Assembly: GCF_932274485.2 (NCBI RefSeq)
Contig: NC_065886.2
Span: forward strand, 31,855,501 to 31,919,500
Source of the DNA: Patella vulgata
Lineage: Eukaryota; Mollusca; Gastropoda; Patellidae
DNA: 64,000 nucleotides
Direction of reading: 5' to 3'
In this document: one piece after another, positions 44,800 to 55,076 of the stretch
Position numbering within the stretch: the stretch's first letter is position 1
How the letters are laid out: every line of letters begins with the position of its first letter
Position numbers and translations under genes: made by a program
The notes under the pieces: generated by a model
The model's input: only the letters and a program-made list of their open reading frames with translations
Database searches by the model: none
Told to the model about the DNA's origin: nothing

Positions 44800-45015
44800 T
44801 GTTAGTACTTCTATATTGGGTGCAACCGTGCCTCCGCGAGTAATGTACTGACTCACTAACCGCAATTCCGTCTTTATTCGTCTGGAAAGGAACATCGTCT
44901 CGTCGTTGGTATGGGAGGAGAACCGAGTTCCGGGTACACTTTCTCGTAAATGAACCCTTAACACAAACATTATTCTGATTGGTGCAGAAAAGTAGAACGT
45001 TAAACCCTATTTGGG
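44800..45015 (+). mobile_element. SINE family B, rearranged remnants
   Basis: CTGACTCACTAACCGCAATT, GGTATGGGAGGAGAACCGAG, GGTGCAGAAAAGTAGAACGT and TAAACCCTATTT. Head and body order is disturbed. Confidence 0.4.
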
Positions 45016-45734
45016 AGGATACTTTGGGTTGTGACGGGGTCGCCTGTCGCACGAAATGTTTTCCCAGATACGAACTGTTAAACTATGGGCCATCCAGCAC
45101 ACGAGATTGGTAGTGATCCTAATCACAGTTACAACACCGAAACTAGAGCGCACGCGTTAAGCCATTGGGCCACCCAGTCCCCGTGTATGCACAAATACGA
45201 TCGTTAGCTAAATCAGCTTCCATATTGTCGATATATTTGTTTGTTTAGGTTTCTCTTGGTAGCGGTAAACAGACTTCTGTAGAACCAGAAGTCAGAACTA
45301 ATTTCATTAAACAATTTGGTTTTGTAGGCTTACTGAATAATTTGTTAAAGGTGGGGACCCACAGTTTACAGGTATCGAGCCGTTTCCAAATGATCGCCAA
45401 AATTGTTTCATGGTTAAATTTCAACCCATTATAACGCCACAGTTAGATGGTTCCCCACTGAATTTTTTTTTCTTTAAATGATCTTTCTGTTTTGTTCTTC
45501 CTGTTTTTCAACATTTTTGATTTTCTTTCCGCTTCTTCCTATTGTGCCGTCTTCATCAGCCCAGTAGGAGCAGAACAGCAGGACGTTAAACCCCTTTTCA
45601 TTTGTTCTTATTGTCCAAAGAACATGCGTGTGGAGGTTCATGCTGATTGTATCCCAATCGGCATTGCCTGAGGCCTATATTGTTAGGGGCATCGTCTCAA
45701 GGCGAGATCTACCAAGTGCATGGTCCCAGTTCCT
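45016..45734. other. Intergenic with SINE scraps
   Basis: An antisense tRNA-like head fragment at about 45080-45185 (GTTAAGCCATTGGGCCACCC) and a SINE B tail at 45543-45605 (CAGCAGGACGTTAAACCCC). No gene. Confidence 0.45.
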
Positions 45735-46028
45735 GCTTCATTGAGCTAATGAAGACGGACATACGCAATACAGCATGCTGAGAGGGAAATTTTGCCCGAA
45801 CAGCGGCACTACAGCCTACTCTTATATCTTTACGTGAACACCACCGTTTTTCGTCCCATCCGAGCGGTTATACGTTGTCCCTTGCCCGGCCCTCTACCCT
45901 GCTCCACTGACAAGGGGGAACCACGCCGGAAAATCTCAATGAACTTTCTCGACTAATGCAGGGATTGAACACACGACCTCCAGGTTAGCGAGCCAACGTC
46001 CTACCCACTGAGCCACCGTGGCTCCCCT
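45735..46028 (-). mobile_element. SINE family B, near-complete copy
   Basis: Antisense: GCCCGAACAGCGGCACTACA through GGATTGAACACACGACCTCC to CCCACTGAGCCACCGTGG. Well preserved head; tail lost. Confidence 0.85.
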
Positions 46029-47056
46029 TCACACACACAGCCGGGAAGCATGGCCGAATTAAGACCCAGAGAGGTCCTAAGCACTAAAATGATTTTGGTG
46101 GGCCCATATATGTAATCTAAAAAATTAAAAATAAGCCAGAAACAACCCCCAAGCACGTGATTAGAGTTTTTCTGTGACTTTATACACGTCATTGTTAATT
46201 GCAACAAGACAGGTAACAGTATGAAAAGAAAAAAAACAATGAAAAACTAAATGTAAGTTCTTGATTAATTTTAAATATTTTAACAAAGCAGACATTCTGT
46301 GGTGCCCCCATTACCATGATGCCCTAAGTACGTGCTTACTTTGCTTAATGGTTAATCCAACACTGCCGGGGCGGCTCCTTTAAATCCGAAATAAAGTGCA
46401 ACAAGACTGCACTATTGGATTTAAGTGCGTGTTAACTCCGTGAAATATACAAACAAATTGAATTACAATATGCGGTTAACATATTGCTTTTCTATCACCA
46501 GTGTTAAATACCAACGGACAGTGGATTGCTTTTGGACTTGTAACTAAATGGAAGTATCGTGTACATTAGATGTCGCCATCAGATTCGGTTAATCGATTAA
46601 CAATACTCGATATGGATGTATCTGTTGACATTATCTGATTTTTGGATGAAATAAAAGGAAGACATCGTTAATTTCATGTCAATAAATCATCAATATGCAT
46701 AATAAGGGAGTCTGTGGATATAATTGATCGTGAAATAATAGACCACGGGACGATTCTACCAATTGGCGGTTTACTCTTTGTATTTTTTGAAAGTATTTCG
46801 ATGTTTTTTCTTTAATATTGTTATTTTTAGTATGTCTTCGTCACTTGTAATTTTCGTCATATTTATAAAATCAAATATTTTTTCCGTTGTCAATGGTCTG
46901 AGTATTGACATATAAACTGTTGTCTTGTAAGGTAATTTAAAAAGGTGGCACCAACGACTGTTTATTTCCTAGAAGAGATTATACGAGTTAACGGCACACC
47001 AGCACGCAGATTACGGAATTAGCCGAAGATAACTGGTCGTGTTTCTGGCAGCCGAG
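46029..47056. other. Upstream region of the lectin gene
   Basis: No gene or shared repeat recognised in 1 kb before the start codon at 47057. Promoter position unknown. Confidence 0.4.
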
Positions 47057-50000
47057 ATGTTGTGTTTGGATTTTGTATTTATTTATTTGTTGTGTCACCT
47101 AACTGTCCTTAAATCAGGTAATTATTAAATGTCGTTTGCGGGAAAGGGGGAAGATTGGGAAGTGAGGTTGTGAGGGGATTTTGGAGGGGCACAAAATTTT
47201 TTAAGTCACTTAAGGGGTATTAGGTATAGATGGAGAACTGACAGTCCTCGCTAAAATAATTAAAAAAACAAATAGATAATGCAAAGAGAATAATCTGAAA
47301 ATTTCAGTCAAATTACATCACGCTGAACCTACATATTAGTCATTCGATCGTCATTACTACCGTTGTTATGATAATAAACTAAGTCTCGATTATCCATTTT
47401 TACGGTTACTTCATCCACCACAAAACGTATTCAAATCCACTAAATATCGCAGGCATCCGCTGGCATCGAGGATTGATTATGGTCTTGGTAAGTTAATTAA
47501 TATCTAATATAGGCAGATTTATCTCTTGCATAATACATGTTTAAGTGACCGGCGCAAAATATGAACACTTGCGTCCAAAAAGTAACCCGCGAAACTAGTT
47601 GTGTGGGGTGAACGATTCCCCGGATATAAAATGATAATTAAATTTAAATGTCGGTTATTATTTAATCACGAACGGAAATATCTCAACGTTTATAAATTTA
47701 GAATAGTAAGATTGTATTCCTAAATAATATGTCATTCACTAACTTATGACGACCCCCCCCCCCCCCAAACACTTCTAAACTTCTAAAACAAACCTACGCC
47801 TAACGAGTGTTAAAGCGAGAGAGAGAGAGAATGGGGTTTAACGTCCACTCGACACAAACTAGGTCATTTCGGGACTAACATATGGTTTAATTTTTTTATT
47901 TCAATAATTCGTTTGCGCGTAGGGGTCTTTAGCAGTGGGAGGAAACCGGAGGACCCGGAGAAACCCCACGAGGTTGGACAGGCGACCCTACTCCTTGTCA
48001 CGTACAACCGGGGAATCGAAACCCTGCCAGTTGACTCAATGACAGACCGTATGATACAGACCGTGCTAACCATTCAGCCATGCAACCCCCCGAGTGCTGA
48101 AGCACATACACACACACACACACACTGTCATCGATACAAGTTGTCGTTTGCTTCAATCCCACTCTGATAATTGACAAGGGGTACAGTCGTGTATATAAGT
48201 TCTTGTGTGTTTCCGCCCCCCGCCCCCCCCCCCCCCCCACACACACACCGATGGGAGCCTACCTAAACCGGAAGTGACCAACTTGGTTCCCCGGTTCCCT
48301 GTATAATTTATATTTAATTCCAGTATTTAAAAGTTTTGTGTACGTGAATTATAGTTTAAATTTAATTTCACTATCTAAAAGTTTTGAATACGGCCATAGC
48401 TTAATTCTATACTTAATGTCAGTATCTACAAGGTTTGTGTATGGCAATTATAATATACTATTCAAAAAAAGTAGGGGATATTTGATTTTTAAGTGTTATT
48501 AAAGTCACCTAATGAAACTGACGAAGAAACAAATGACAAAATGAAATGAAGTTCACATTCATCGATTTATTCCAAATGATCGTTAGACTAAGTAAGGCAC
48601 AGACTGACCATTATAAGGGTAAAATGATACCCGGGGTCAAACAGCAAAGTTACCACAGCATCACAACCAAGTCAGTAACGGGTAAATCCTCCTCTGTTTG
48701 CCAAACAAGCATTGATCCGACGTGGCATACTCCTAATGAGACGTCTAAGGTCATTTTGGTCCAGATTGTCCCATTCCTGTTGCAACGCAGCAGCAAGTTC
48801 TTGGACATTGGCAGAACGTTGTTGACGTTGACGTAACCTCTGTCCAAGCATGTCCCAGACATGCTCGATGGGGGAGAGGTCGGGACTCAGTGCTGGCCAA
48901 GGTAATGTGGTGATGTTCTGTTGTTGGAGGTAACCTGTAACGATCCTGGCCCTGTGACATCTTGCGTTGTCATCCTGGAAGATGAAACGGCGGCCATGAC
49001 GTCGTGGGAACGGCACAACATGGACTGCCAAGATGTTGTCCCGGTAGTACTGGCCTGTAACACGCCCTGCAACAACATGTAAAGCCGTTCTTCCAGCAAC
49101 AGTGATGCCTCCCCACACCATAACAGAACCACCCCCAAATCGATCATGTCTGATGACGTTAACGTCTTGGAAGCGCTCGTTTCGACGACGCCACACCCTC
49201 CTACGTCTGTCCAAAAAATCAACAGTGAACCTTGACTCATCTGAAAACATCACATTGCTCCAGCGTCGATTATCCCAGTGTTGACGATCCCTACACCAAC
49301 GACGTCTTGCCTGAATGTGATGATCTCTCAAACAAGGGATCACGCGAGGACGTCGGGCGCGAAGGTGACCCCTATGCAGTCGATTCCGAATCGTCTGGCC
49401 ACTCACTCTCACACCAGTGTCTGTTTGAAGACGAGCGCTGATCTGATTTGCTGTGATGACACGATTTCTCAAGGCCAAGGTACGGATAAATCGATCCTGG
49501 GCTTGAGTTGTCGCCCTTGGTCGACCTGAGCGTGGTCTGTCCTGTACAGATTGTGTATCACGGTATCTGGACCATAGCCTGCTTATGACAGACTGAGAAA
49601 CATTCATCGTCCGCGCCACAACCGCCTGTGTTGTGCCGATCTGTAGCATGCCAAGGGCACGTAACCTTTCATTTTGGGTAAGCCGACGCATATCAAAATT
49701 TGTTTTCTGGTCACTAAAACAATTAAACTGATGTTTCCACCCTGGAATTCAATGCCACAATGACTGTAACATTCAAAGTCAGAGTCGTGCAAATCTTGGG
49801 TTGGACCCCCATGATGATCCCAAGCATCACCTGCATTCCATGCGGTAGCTATTGGTGCGTTTGGGCGTCACATGTAACTGGAAATGTTTCTTCTGTTAGG
49901 TTCTATAGTGACTTTTTTCGTAGTCATTTGCATATTTTAGTATTATGCCCCCAAAATCAAATATCCCCTACTTTTTTTGAATAGTATAGTTTATAATATC

Positions 50001-53000
50001 ATATTTAATTCCGGTATCTACACGTTTTGTGTACGGGAATTATAGTTTATAATGTTATATTTTATTCCAGTATCTACAAGTTTTGTGGACGGAAATTATA
50101 AGGGTAACTACGATGAAAGTAAAGCCCAATGCGAAGGACTCGGTCTACAAGTCATCAAACTAGAAACCCAGAAAGATATCGAGGAGCTCAATAACTGGAT
50201 GACGAAGAACAAAGAGTAAGTTATCAATATTATATACATTGTCCCTAAGTTTACTAAATGCCGTTGTGTTTGATAACGATAAGGGGATACTTATCGAAAC
50301 GTCTTTATTAACCATTGATAGCTTCCCATAACAATTGTGTTGTGTTAATGTCTCAATCGCTAAATATCAGGGCCCTGTTTCTCGAAATCTTATAACTAAA
50401 GAAAAATCCAAATTTTAGTAGATACTTCAATTTCAATTGGCTAAGCACTAAAATCAATCTAATATTATCCAATCAAATTACTAAAATTTGGATTTTAAAC
50501 CTTACATCTTTGCAAATGAAATGAAACGGGGTTTAACGTCATACTATTCTGCTCATGAAAACAGACGTACATTTGCCCGAACAGCGGTACAACGGCCTAC
50601 TCTTATATTAAATTCCAACTGCCAGCAGTTCTTTTACTTACACGCCAATGTGCACACGGGACCTCGGTTTAAGTCTCATCCGAACGACTATACGCTATCC
50701 CTAGTCCAATCCTCTGCCCAGCGCCACTAACAAAGGACAGCCATGCCGGAAAATCACGATAATCTTTAGCGAACCATCGTCTTACCCAATGAGGCCCCAC
50801 GGCTCTTTTATTTCTTATGGTAAGTGCGTGATGGGGGTTTTGTCTTACAGTTTGTGTGACTGGGAAGAAAACTGGGCGAGCAGGCAAGGCGCGGGGCAGC
50901 TATTTCCCATGCTAAATGAAAGATGGACCGTGTGTTTGTCTTATAGGATAGAGTTTGCGTGTTTGGGATGGAAAGAGGGTGGGGAGACAACTATTTCGCA
51001 TGCTAAATGAAATGAAAGATGGAGGCTTTGTTTCACATGGTTTGCGTGGTTGGGAATGCCATAGGGTAAGGATGCAAAGTGAAGGGCAACTATTTCCCAT
51101 ATGCTAAATGACAGGTGAATGTGTTTGTCTTACAGAATAGAGTATGCGTGGTTGGGAATGAGGTATATAGAGCCCGAGTTTAAGTGGTTTGATGGAACGA
51201 GTTTGGCTGTTAGTAACTGGGACGATGTGAACGATGATGAACCCGATAATTTAGATACACAACATTGTGCTATGATACGTCAAGTCGACTTAAAATGGGA
51301 CTCACGAACTTGTCAATCAAATTTTACAGCCGTTTGTCAAACAGTGACAGGTGAGTAAATTTGAAAAATGTCGTCGTCATTGGGTGGATGGATAAATCCC
51401 TGGCAAAGCAAAATATTTTGAAATTTGAATCTACAGAGTAATATGATTAAAAAAAACCCAGTTTAATCCCGTTCACCATTTCCAAAGATAAGATGAATCG
51501 AACATTTCGCAACATTTGATCGATATAGACGAACCAATGTCACTTGTATAAGTATAGAGGTTTTTTTTTCCAATCAATCTGATTACAATACACATCTATT
51601 GTTTCGTTTGTTTTTTTGGGTTTTTTTTGTTTGTTTTGTATGCTTTCGACGGTCTCCACTACATTAAGATCTGATAGGTTGTTGTGGGAGGTCTCGTCTA
51701 GGGCCATACGAGCGACGTTTTGATTTTAAAACCGATCACCTTCGGTGCTCCAAGTGGCTATTTGGAAATACAACTTTTGTTTTGTTTACATTTCATTTTG
51801 GGGGTTGGATGGTCGAATGGTTAGCATGTATCATAAAGCCTGGTTAGCGTACGCGCGCTGTATCATAAAGTCTGTCATTGAGTCAACTGGCGTGGTTTCG
51901 AATCCCCGGTTGTACGTGACAAGGAGTAAGTTCGCCTGTCCAACCTCGTGGGTTTTCTCCGTGTCCTCCGATTTCCTCCCACTGCTAAAGACCCCTACGC
52001 GCAAGCGAATTATTGAAATAAAATTAAACCGTATGTTAGTCCCGAAATGGCCTAGTTTGTGTCGAGTGGACGTTAAACCCCATTTCTCTCTCTCTCTCTC
52101 TTTTGTTTACATTTCACCCATAACACGGATTATTTAACAAAGCGTTCAGTTCCTTGTGTAGTGAGAAGGTAAAACGACATTTTGAACTATAAAAAGGAAA
52201 CTATAGAGAAAATGAAATAAAGTGAAATAGGGTTTAACGTCCTAATGATGACGGGCATACAGTGTGCTATTTGAGAAATTTTGCCCGGACAGCGGTACTA
52301 CGGCCTGCTCTTATATCTAATTCCAACTGCAAAGGGATATTTTACGTGCACGCCACTGTGTACACGGGACCTCGGTTTTTCTCCCAATTTCTAAATCGAG
52401 ACATACCATTTGCGCATATTGGGCAGGGATCACACTGTCGGTCGTCCAAGTCGCAATTTGCAATAAAAATATGAACATAGCGATTAAAATTTGATTTTGG
52501 CGATAACGTTTTGCGGTACTGACGATTCTTTTTGAGAACTGGCGGAAAAAATCTTAAAATTGTAATCGTATTTATCCTGGATTAAACATTAAAATTACAT
52601 TGAGTGTCAATCACGTGACGGCAGATTCTATAAATTAATCAACTGGCTGATAATCCGTATCGCGTCAATGTGTATTAATGATTAGTTGATTGATAATTGC
52701 CAATGATATACATAAAGCCTATCGCAAGTCATTATTTGCGTCCACGCATAAGACCCCTTGGCAGTCGGGATGCGATGAAAAGTAGGCGGAGACGCCGCTG
52801 TAAGGGCAAAATAATACTTATGGATAATCGGCCTTCATTATCCCGGTTGGTGCACAACAGTAAGAAGTTAAACACCATTTTATTTCATGTGATTTCAGCC
52901 GTGAGTGATGCAGACAATGCCAAGCCAAGCAACGAAACAGCATCAGACCAAACTAAAGGCGACACATCTGTGAATGATGCTAATCAGGTAGCCGAAACAC

Positions 53001-53434
53001 AAGATAAAGTAGGTACAGTTACGGAACCAGCATCAGACCAAACTAAAGGTGATACAGCTGTGCAAGACACATTTGTGAATGATGCTGATCATGTAGCCGA
53101 AACACAAGATAAAGCAGGCACAGTTACGGAACCAACATCAGACCAAACTAAAGGTGACACAGCTGTGCAAGATAGAGCAGAGGCAGTTACCCAATCACCA
53201 GATCTTAATGTGAGAACAATCGAGTTCGGTGTTTTTGCCAAGAATCGATATCTCCAACAGACGCCGTTATTGTCGAAATCCAACACAAGTCTTGTTCAGT
53301 GTGCTATAACCTGTTCACATAATACTCAGTGTTCTTATTTTGCCAGTGAAGCATCAACATGTAATCTATATCAAGCCACAGTTTCGCTAGAGATGACTGA
53401 TAAGCGCGGTTCTTCGATTTGGAAAAGGTCATGA
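47057..53434 (+). CDS. Secreted C-type lectin / PAN domain protein (four exons)
   Basis: Predicted extracellular carbohydrate- or protein-binding protein. Exons: 47057-47117, 50071-50215, 51136-51350 and 52899-53434; GT-AG introns, phases agree, 318 aa. Residues 1-20 are a hydrophobic signal peptide (MLCLDFVFIYLLCHLTVLKS). Residues 21-140 form a C-type lectin fold: CEGLG with the first cysteine, AWLGMRY, an EPD motif in DDEPDN, then HCAM, WDSRTC and AVCQ, giving the four canonical cysteines. EPD and WDS replace the usual EPN and WND, so calcium and sugar binding are uncertain. Residues 141-245 are a hydrophilic linker with imperfect 35-residue repeats (ASDQTKGDTAVQD). Residues 246-318 look like a PAN/apple domain with cysteines in QCAITCSHNTQC and TCNLY. 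Exon 2 and exon 3 acceptors are both repeated in tandem upstream. Intron 1 carries a MITE, a SINE and a Tc1 element. Confidence 0.85.
47210..47544 (+). mobile_element. Family D MITE
   Basis: TTAA at both ends; GAACTGACAGTCCTCGCTAA, TCTCGATTATCCATTTTTAC and ATCTCTTGCATAATACATGT. Lectin intron 1. Confidence 0.7.
47817..48090 (-). mobile_element. SINE family A, complete copy with target duplication
   Basis: Antisense from GA tail to GCTAACCATTCAGCCATG. Flanks CGAGTGTTAAAGC (47804-47816) and CGAGTGCTGAAGC (48091-48103) are a 13-bp target duplication with two mismatches. Confidence 0.88.
48104..48245. repeat. (CA)n and poly(C) tracts
   Basis: A CA run at about 48107-48125, a C-rich run at 48216-48238 and a second short CA run after it. 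Confidence 0.8.
48454..49988 (-). mobile_element. Tc1-like transposon, apparently complete
   Basis: Perfect 36-bp terminal inverted repeats at 48454-48489 and 49953-49988 (counting the TA target), beginning TATACTATTC, an A run and GTAGGGGATATTTG. About 1.53 kb with one intact transposase gene. Identical ends and an unbroken frame indicate a young insertion. It lies inside the exon-edge array of lectin intron 1. Confidence 0.93.
48672..49691 (-). CDS. Tc1 family transposase, DD34E
   Basis: Cut-and-paste transposase, 339 aa, full length for the family. Residues 5-50 form the first helix-turn-helix, GRPR (56-59) is the AT-hook-like linker, and residues 65-110 form the second helix-turn-helix. 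The catalytic triad is D151 (FSDESRF), D241 (DDNARCH) and E276 (SPIEHVW), with 34 residues between the last two. GGGSVMVWGG (186-195) is the glycine-rich motif. No stop or frame break was seen. A truncated relative lies at 15106-15478. Confidence 0.95.
   Translation of the reverse strand: MRRLTQNERLRALGMLQIGTTQAVVARTMNVSQSVISRLWSRYRDTQSVQDRPRSGRPRATTQAQDRFIRTLALRNRVITANQISARLQTDTGVRVSGQTIRNRLHRGHLRARRPRVIPCLRDHHIQARRRWCRDRQHWDNRRWSNVMFSDESRFTVDFLDRRRRVWRRRNERFQDVNVIRHDRFGGGSVMVWGGITVAGRTALHVVAGRVTGQYYRDNILAVHVVPFPRRHGRRFIFQDDNARCHRARIVTGYLQQQNITTLPWPALSPDLSPIEHVWDMLGQRLRQRQQRSANVQELAAALQQEWDNLDQNDLRRLIRSMPRRINACLANRGGFTRY
50517..50810 (-). mobile_element. SINE family B, near-complete copy
   Basis: Antisense: GGGGTTTAACGTCATACTAT, GCCCGAACAGCGGTACAACG, TCATCCGAACGACTATACG and CTTACCCAATGAGGCCCCAC. 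Lectin intron 2. Confidence 0.8.
50835..51160 (+). repeat. Tandem array copying the lectin exon 3 acceptor
   Basis: Units of 89-101 bp starting near 50841, 50937, 51026 and 51127. Each has GTCTTACAG or a variant (GTCTTATAG, GTTTCACATG), then TTTGCGTGGTTGGGAATG-like sequence, then CTATTTCCCATGCTAAATGA. The last is the true acceptor (ending 51135) and exon start AATAGAGTATGCGTGG, which encodes IEYAWLGM of the lectin fold. Confidence 0.88.
51565..51715 (+). repeat. Dispersed repeat E, second copy
   Basis: Matches 6425-6545: GCTTTCGACGGTCTCCACTA, CATTAAGATCTGATAGGTTG and GGTCTCGTCTAGGGCCATAC. Lectin intron 3. Confidence 0.45.
51796..52100 (+). mobile_element. SINE family A, complete copy with 16-bp target duplication
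   Basis: Head GGTTGGATGGTCGAATGG with a short internal duplication of the anticodon-arm region (GTATCATAAAG twice), full core and CT tail. Flanked by TTTTGTTTACATTTCA at 51780-51795 and 52101-52116, identical, so a recent insertion. Confidence 0.93.
52210..52388 (-). mobile_element. SINE family B, 3' half
   Basis: Antisense: AGGGTTTAACGTCCTAATGA, GCCCGGACAGCGGTACTACG and CCACTGTGTACACGGGACC. Confidence 0.75.
52735..52890 (+). mobile_element. SINE family B tail beside lectin exon 4
   Basis: GCGTCCACGCATAAGACCCC, GTAGGCGGAGACGCCGCTGT, GGTGCACAACAGTAAGAAGT and ACACCATTTTATTTCAT, running to within 10 bp of the exon 4 acceptor. Its T-rich tail forms the pyrimidine tract. Confidence 0.78.
52901..53190 (+). 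repeat. Coding tandem repeat in lectin exon 4
   Basis: Two full and one or two partial units of about 105 bp encode GDTAVQD, VNDADHVAETQDK and GTVTEPASDQTK. The unit start resembles the very beginning of exon 4 (VSDADNAK), so this repeat too seems to begin at an exon edge, but it stays in frame. Confidence 0.8.
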
Positions 53435-53789
53435 GCCTTCTTGGGACAAAAACACGAATCTAAATTTCGTGATCCAAAACGGTGAGAGATAAACGAGATC
53501 TGTACTCTAGCTAGAAATGTAGTTTTCGATAGAAATACGCGGTTTATGACTTTGTCTAAAGAAAGGGTGAGTCACTGAACTTAGCTCATCAAAGGATGAA
53601 ACATTCAAACTCTTCATTAGACTTTAGCCCACCAAAGAATGAGACACTGAACTCTTCATTAGATATTAGCTCACGAAAAGATAAGGCACTGAACTTTTGA
53701 TTAAATATTAACTCACGGAAGGACGAGACACTGAATTCTTAAATTTTCTGTAACCGATTGGAATCCCCGTGTGGACATTTTCAAGTCTG

Positions 53790-54010
53790 ACCTGGTACCC
53801 AGCTTGTCCCGGTACTCCGTTTAACTCGGTACCCGGTTGGTTCGGGACCCAATGTGGCTGGGTACGCAGTTTTGCTCGGTGCCAATTTGAGTCGGTACCC
53901 ATTCTGGTCCGGTGCCTGTTTAGTTCGGTACCCGGTTTGTCTCGGTGCCTGTTTTACTCGGTACCCGGTTTGTCCCGGTGCAAGATTGACTTGGTAAACG
54001 GTTTGCCCGG
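53790..54010. repeat. GGTACCCGGTTTG minisatellite
   Basis: About nine units of 22-28 bp such as TCGGTACCCGGTTTGTCCCG and GTGCCTGTTTA. Downstream of the lectin gene. Confidence 0.85.
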
Positions 54011-54179
54011 TACCTATCTTTTCGTTATTCTTTAATTATAACAGAATGACAATAACCTTGACGTTACAAAACGTCTTTACTAAATAGGGGTCAAAACATT
54101 ATAGGCGTGCTAAAGAATTCAAGGGTATTAACAACCAATACCTAACTGCGTAACAAGATCATCTGGATTTGAACAGACC

Positions 54180-54525
54180 ACCAGATATGTTTACATAACA
54201 TTACGGCATGAATCACGAAATTTATTACGCCCAATTAATCAGTGCATAGTAGAATATTGAAGAAAAACTAATTGCGTGACAAACGAGGCTCGCAAAACGG
54301 CAACAATCTAAACAATACTGCTTGGAGACGAACATTACTTCCGCCGTTTTTAAAACCTTAATCACTGTCCAAAGTTTTAGGGAAGTTCCCAGATTAAACG
54401 AAGGGCTGTCATGTTGCTGTACTTCGGAGAGATTTGATTGAACGGGAAGAATAGACACATTCCCTCAAAAGCTCAAGTATCAGAAATCAATCCAGCAATG
54501 GCCATTGATTCAGGAATATGATCAG
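54180..54525 (-). repeat. Dispersed repeat F, inverted copy
   Basis: Reverse of 5033-5365: ATTACGCCCAATTAATCAGT, ATACTGCTTGGAGACGAAC, GAAGGGCTGTCATGTTGCTG and AAAAGCTCAAGTATCAGAA. Confidence 0.6.
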
Positions 54526-54555
54526 ACCAAGCTACTACATTTTCTGATTTGACAT

Positions 54556-55076
54556 TTAAAGATACATTAGTTAAGAATTTAATAAAGAGTTGGCCATTCT
54601 TGCTATAATAATTCAAAAATAGAAAATATTGAAAATTTCAGTTCACTTACTTTATTCTTAACGGAGTTGCCACTGTTGACAGTTCGGATTAGAAATAGGC
54701 ATCAGCTGTGTCCGCACCGTTTACGAGAATTGTCGATCGTTTGATTGACAGACGATAACTCTACCCACATATTCTCGATTATCAAGTAACATTCTCAATA
54801 GCTATGGTACCCTCGCTTGGTAGGCCTTTCAAAACCCGTTTCCGGTGGTGACGTCAGTAACTAACGGTAAACGTTAGCTTGGTCGGCCATGTCTTGATTT
54901 TATTTTAAATGGGCGACTGTTTAAATCCAAGCTGTACCCAAGCCATCCGAGAGTATACAGGGTTGATTTTGAGCTTGTCATGTAAATAAACGTCTAATTA
55001 TTAATGTCTATAACATCTGAAACCTAAATAAAGACTTGCAATAGGTAGATTTAGCTCTTGCATAATGTATGTTTAA
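54556..55076 (+). mobile_element. Family D MITE, complete copy
   Basis: TTAA at both ends; AAAGATACATTAGTTAAG start and CTTGCATAATGTATGTTTAA end. The interior is diverged in the middle. Confidence 0.72.

Larger units (their letters stand above)
48317..50107 (+). repeat. Tandem array copying the lectin exon 2 acceptor, split by Tc1
   Basis: Units of about 55 bp: ATTCCAG or altered, then TATCTACAAGTTTTGTGTAC and GGGAATTATA. Three upstream copies begin near 48322, 48379 and 48419, a fourth near 50012 after the Tc1 insertion, and the fifth is the true acceptor and exon 2 start at 50071. The copied coding bases encode STSFVDGNY. Two of the four extra units keep CAG. Confidence 0.85.
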
